A stretch of DNA of 7,744 bases, taken from assembly GCA_947624855.1 (NCBI GenBank), contig CANQMC010000058.1:1-7744 (forward strand). The letters run 5' to 3'. A program made the position numbers and the translations under genes. The notes below the pieces were generated by a model. It searched no databases, was not told the origin of the DNA, and worked only from the letters and a program-made list of their open reading frames with translations. Each line of letters opens with the position of its first letter. The stretch's first letter is position 1. Source of the DNA: an uncultured Bacilli bacterium (lineage in GTDB: Bacteria > Bacillota_I > Bacilli_A > RF39 > UBA660). This document shows positions 5,611 to 7,744 of this stretch, in pieces.

Positions 5611-6685
5611 TTAAAAGCTCCTTTATTTCTTTTAATATTACTTCACTACTATCAATTTTACCTAAGTTTTTTAAATTCATTTTCATAATTTCTAGTCTTT
5701 GTTTATCATTTAATAAATCATTTATGGTATTAAATAAAGTTTTACCATCTAAATTTTCTTCTAATATCATAATACTAGCATTATTTTTAGTTATTTCTTT
5801 AGCATTATAATATTGATGATTATTAGATACATAAGGACTAGGAATAAAGATAGCAGGTAAATTTAAGGCTAATATTTCACTTATAGTACTTGCTCCAGCT
5901 CGTGAAACAATTAAATCAGCACTTTTCATAAGACCTGGTAAATTATCTAAATAGGGAACTACTTTAACATTATTACTAAATTTAGTATCTTTAATAAATT
6001 TTTCATAATAATTTTTACCAGTTATATATAATACTTGATAATTACTCTTTTTAACTAATTTTAAGAAATCTTTTAATTTATCATTTATCGAGGCACTTCC
6101 TAAAGATCCTGCGACTACTATAATTAATTTTTCTCTTTCATCTAAGCCTATTTCACATTTGCGAATTTTTTTGGTGGCTAGTGCTCTTTCTCCACAAGGA
6201 TTACCTGTGTATACAACTTTTTTGGCTTTTTTAAATTTTTCCATGGTTGATAAAAAGGAAACTGCCACTAAATCGACATCTTTAGCTAACATTTTATTGG
6301 TTTTACCAATAACACTGTTTTGTTCATGTAAAAAAGTTTTAATGTTTAATTTTTTGGCGGCTTTAATAACAGGATATGTTAAATAACCACCAAATCCTAA
6401 AACTAAATCTGGTTTAAATTCTTGTAAAGCTTTATAGCATTTATGATAACTAGTAGCTAGTAAAAAAGTATTTTTAATATCTTTAAAAATATTTTTGCTA
6501 AAACCATATATTTCAATACCAAGGTAAGGAATATTTCTTTTTGGTATTAGTTCACTTTCCATACGATTTTTAGTACCTATATATAATACTTCTAAATTAG
6601 GATATGCTTTTTTAAATTTATCTAAAACAGCTAAGGCTGGATATATATGCCCACCTGTTCCACCAGCGCTAATTACAACACGCAT
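5603..6685 (-). CDS. murG: Lipid II synthase MurG (undecaprenyl-PP-MurNAc-pentapeptide GlcNAc transferase)
   Basis: MurG is the peripheral membrane GT-B glycosyltransferase (GT28) that adds GlcNAc from UDP-GlcNAc to lipid I, giving lipid II on the inner face of the membrane. The 360-residue protein has the glycine loop SAGGTGGHIYPAL (6-18), GFGGYLTYP (97-105), HEQNSVIGKTNK (120-131), TGNP (160-163), a second glycine loop AGSLGSASIN (192-201) and the donor-binding SRAGASTISEI (261-271) with PSPYVSNNHQYYNA (282-295). An in-frame ATG at 6700 would add five residues. The ATG at 6685 is better: GAGGTGA lies a few bases upstream, the protein then begins MRVVISAGGTGG as in the family, and the likely transcription start lies after the 6700 ATG. 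The gene seems to have its own promoter in the 54-base gap before it. Confidence 0.96.
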   Translation of the reverse strand: MRVVISAGGTGGHIYPALAVLDKFKKAYPNLEVLYIGTKNRMESELIPKRNIPYLGIEIYGFSKNIFKDIKNTFLLATSYHKCYKALQEFKPDLVLGFGGYLTYPVIKAAKKLNIKTFLHEQNSVIGKTNKMLAKDVDLVAVSFLSTMEKFKKAKKVVYTGNPCGERALATKKIRKCEIGLDEREKLIIVVAGSLGSASINDKLKDFLKLVKKSNYQVLYITGKNYYEKFIKDTKFSNNVKVVPYLDNLPGLMKSADLIVSRAGASTISEILALNLPAIFIPSPYVSNNHQYYNAKEITKNNASIMILEENLDGKTLFNTINDLLNDKQRLEIMKMNLKNLGKIDSSEVILKEIKELLNE

Positions 6686-6699
6686 AAACTCACCTCTCA

Positions 6700-6716
6700 T
6701 TTAATTATACTATAAA
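6700..6716 (-). promoter_or_regulatory. Promoter-like -10 region of murG
   Basis: On the minus strand TATAAT (6709 to 6704) lies within a 17-base block identical to that around the GspE-like promoter. No good -35 is seen at 16-18 bases; ATAGTT at 6732 to 6727 is the best-placed candidate. Transcription would begin near 6697, about 12 bases before the murG start. This gap is the only non-coding break in the leftward gene series, so murG-murB-ftsQ-queH may form a transcription unit separate from the SpoIIP-like genes. Confidence 0.5.
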
Positions 6717-6739
6717 TTTCAAAAAAAACTATCTTTTTT

Positions 6740-7069
6740 CTACCAAAATAAACCTTTTAAAGTATTAAATAGTCCTGAAATACCTTTAGTCATAAATTTA
6801 CTTAGACTATTTGATACTTTATTTCCTATTTTAGTTACTTTATTTGAATAATCAATATGATCTTCTTTTAAATAATTATTTATGTCAACTACTTGTCCAT
6901 TTGCTACATCTTGTTCAAATCTTTGCATAGCATCTTTGGTTAATATAGCTTTATTACTGGCTTGTTTTTCGTAATAACCACTTTCATAGGCAATAATTAT
7001 ACCTAAAAATGCTATAAAAAGTAAAGCTAATATTCGAAAAAAATGACGACTTTTCCGTTTAGGTTTCAT
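6740..7069 (-). CDS. Small single-pass membrane protein, unknown function
   Basis: I cannot assign a known family to this 109-residue protein. It begins with a basic stretch (MKPKRKSRHF), followed by one hydrophobic helix at about 10-28, then YESGYYEKQASN and a mainly polar region predicted to lie outside the cell. The segment 42-70 is charged (KDAMQRFEQDVANGQVVDIN), and the end, residues 76-109, looks like amphipathic helices rich in Lys, Ser and Gly, closing with a hydrophobic LFNTLKGLFW. There is no cysteine and so no lipobox. AAAGGAGG lies six bases before the ATG, a very strong ribosome binding site, and the ATG overlaps the end of the SpoIIP-like gene, so the two are almost certainly co-translated. 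It ends in TAG. A role at the membrane or septum beside the SpoIIP-like protein is inferred from position only. Confidence 0.75.
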   Translation of the reverse strand: MKPKRKSRHFFRILALLFIAFLGIIIAYESGYYEKQASNKAILTKDAMQRFEQDVANGQVVDINNYLKEDHIDYSNKVTKIGNKVSNSLSKFMTKGISGLFNTLKGLFW

Positions 7070-7744
7070 TTTGTTCCTCCTTTATATGTATAGCCATTAT
7101 TTGGGCTAGTATTTGAAGAGAATTAGTAACTTCATTTATTGTATTTTCTTTACCTCCTACTTGAATAAGTAAAGTATTTGCATTAAAATCTTCATTATAA
7201 ATTCCTTGATAACCAGTTCCACCTCGCAGGGAGATTTTACTTAAATCTTTAATTTTAGCATTTATTTTAGTATGTAATTTATTTGCTAAAGTTTGATTTT
7301 TTAAATAATTATTATTATCAGTACCTATAATAAATAAAATAGGTGCATATTCTTTTTCATTTAAAGTAATTATCTTATTATTACCTGTTTCACTTCGACC
7401 TAAATCAATAAAGTATTTTAAGGTTTTATATTCATTATAAGAACTTTCTAATAATATGCGCGAAGCTTTATAAATATTATTATAATTTAATTTATTTTCT
7501 TTTAATGTTTTAGCTACATTTCTTTGTTCAACTAAAGTTGATAAGCCTTCTTTTTCTAAATATTCTTTAAAAATTAAACTTGCTTCCCTAACTGTTGGAT
7601 TAACTGAATAAGAATTGTTATTACTTCTTTCATATTTATCTGTTTGATATGTATTATAAACATAGATAAGATAATCTTCATAATAAATATTATTAGTATT
7701 AATTACTGGTTCTGCTGTTGATTCTTGGATATTAAAACCCCATA
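7059..7744 (-). CDS. SpoIIP-like protein with substituted active site, 5' partial
   Basis: This reading frame is open from the right edge, and 227 residues are visible (codon 1 at 7742). It aligns with the C-terminal amidase domain of SpoIIP, the peptidoglycan amidase of spore engulfment. Matching blocks are SYSVNPTV (44-51), LKENKLNYNNIYKASR (80-95), LKYFID (108-113), YAPILFIIGTDNNNY (132-146), GYQGIYNEDFNANTLL (177-192) and GGKENTINE (196-204). The catalytic positions are changed. The family motif YHTHxTE reads YNTYQTD (29-35), the DxHRD motif reads DLGRSE (113-118), and the EVGG glutamate is Gln194. All expected zinc-binding histidines and the catalytic glutamates are therefore replaced, yet there is no frameshift or stop. 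The end overlaps the start of the next gene by 11 bases. It is probably a non-catalytic relative; the N-terminus, where a membrane anchor is usual, lies outside the window. Confidence 0.8.
   Translation of the reverse strand, partial: WGFNIQESTAEPVINTNNIYYEDYLIYVYNTYQTDKYERSNNNSYSVNPTVREASLIFKEYLEKEGLSTLVEQRNVAKTLKENKLNYNNIYKASRILLESSYNEYKTLKYFIDLGRSETGNNKIITLNEKEYAPILFIIGTDNNNYLKNQTLANKLHTKINAKIKDLSKISLRGGTGYQGIYNEDFNANTLLIQVGGKENTINEVTNSLQILAQIMAIHIKEEQNET

Noticed and set aside
5550..5810. Plus-strand open frame of 86 codons across the murB-murG junction
   Set aside because: It lies antisense to two clear essential genes, its Leu/Phe/Ser-rich product is what the reverse of Lys/Glu-rich coding DNA gives, and it has no ribosome binding site.
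6159..6386. Plus-strand open frame of 75 codons inside murG
   Set aside because: It is wholly antisense to conserved murG motifs and shows no family motif of its own.
6686..6700. murG start at 6700
   Set aside because: The GAGGTGA ribosome binding site favours the ATG at 6685, where the product begins in the family-typical way; the 6700 ATG lies before the likely transcription start.
6718..6740. Possible terminator between the 109-residue gene and murG, from A and T runs flanking CTATC
   Set aside because: The stem would consist of A-T pairs only, with no GC-rich part, and is too weak to call.
1..7744. CRISPR arrays, tRNA or rRNA genes, insertion sequences, attachment sites
   Set aside because: I saw no regularly spaced repeats, no cloverleaf-like or rRNA motifs, and no transposase or integrase. 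All larger stretches are accounted for by genes, and the longest gaps are 168 and 163 bases.
1..7744. TGA read as tryptophan, as in Mycoplasma
   Set aside because: Every conserved gene is complete under the standard code, tryptophan is always TGG, and no gene is interrupted by TGA.

Overview
This window comes from a very AT-rich, compact bacterial genome, most likely a low-GC member of the Bacillota. A gut Mollicutes-like or RF39-type Bacilli lineage would fit; that placement is an inference from base composition and gene content, not from any search. The genetic code behaves as standard: every tryptophan I checked is TGG, no gene is interrupted by in-frame TGA, and all ten genes end in TAA (eight) or TAG (two). 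Genes are tightly packed, and two convergent pairs overlap at their stop codons.

Left part (1-2874). A strong consensus promoter at 66-94 fires leftwards out of the window. Beside it, a rightward gene (169-636) encodes a small regulator with two Cro/C1-type helix-turn-helix domains. The 168 bases between the edge and this gene hold direct and inverted repeats that could be operators. A leftward MscS-type mechanosensitive channel (633-1505) follows, then a divergent intergenic region, then a rightward GspE/PilB-type secretion ATPase (1669-2874). That ATPase has all its catalytic motifs but no pilin, platform or prepilin peptidase gene next to it here.

Right part (2863-7744). Seven leftward genes follow one another closely. 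In transcription order they are: a SpoIIP-like protein cut by the right edge, a 109-residue single-pass membrane protein, murG, murB, ftsQ/divIB, queH, and a multi-pass membrane protein of unknown role. Six of the seven are joined to a neighbour by overlaps of a few bases or a gap of 1 base. The break is a 54-base gap before murG, which carries its own promoter-like sequence. MurG completes lipid II, MurB makes UDP-MurNAc, and FtsQ is a divisome component, so this is a fragment of the division and cell wall (dcw) cluster. Its usual downstream partners ftsA and ftsZ are replaced by queH, the last step of queuosine synthesis in tRNA.

The most interesting object is the SpoIIP-like protein. Its fold motifs are recognisable, but the histidines and glutamates that form the zinc amidase site in SpoIIP are all replaced, while the reading frame stays open. 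It looks like a catalytically dead amidase kept for another role, perhaps together with the small membrane protein whose start its stop overlaps.
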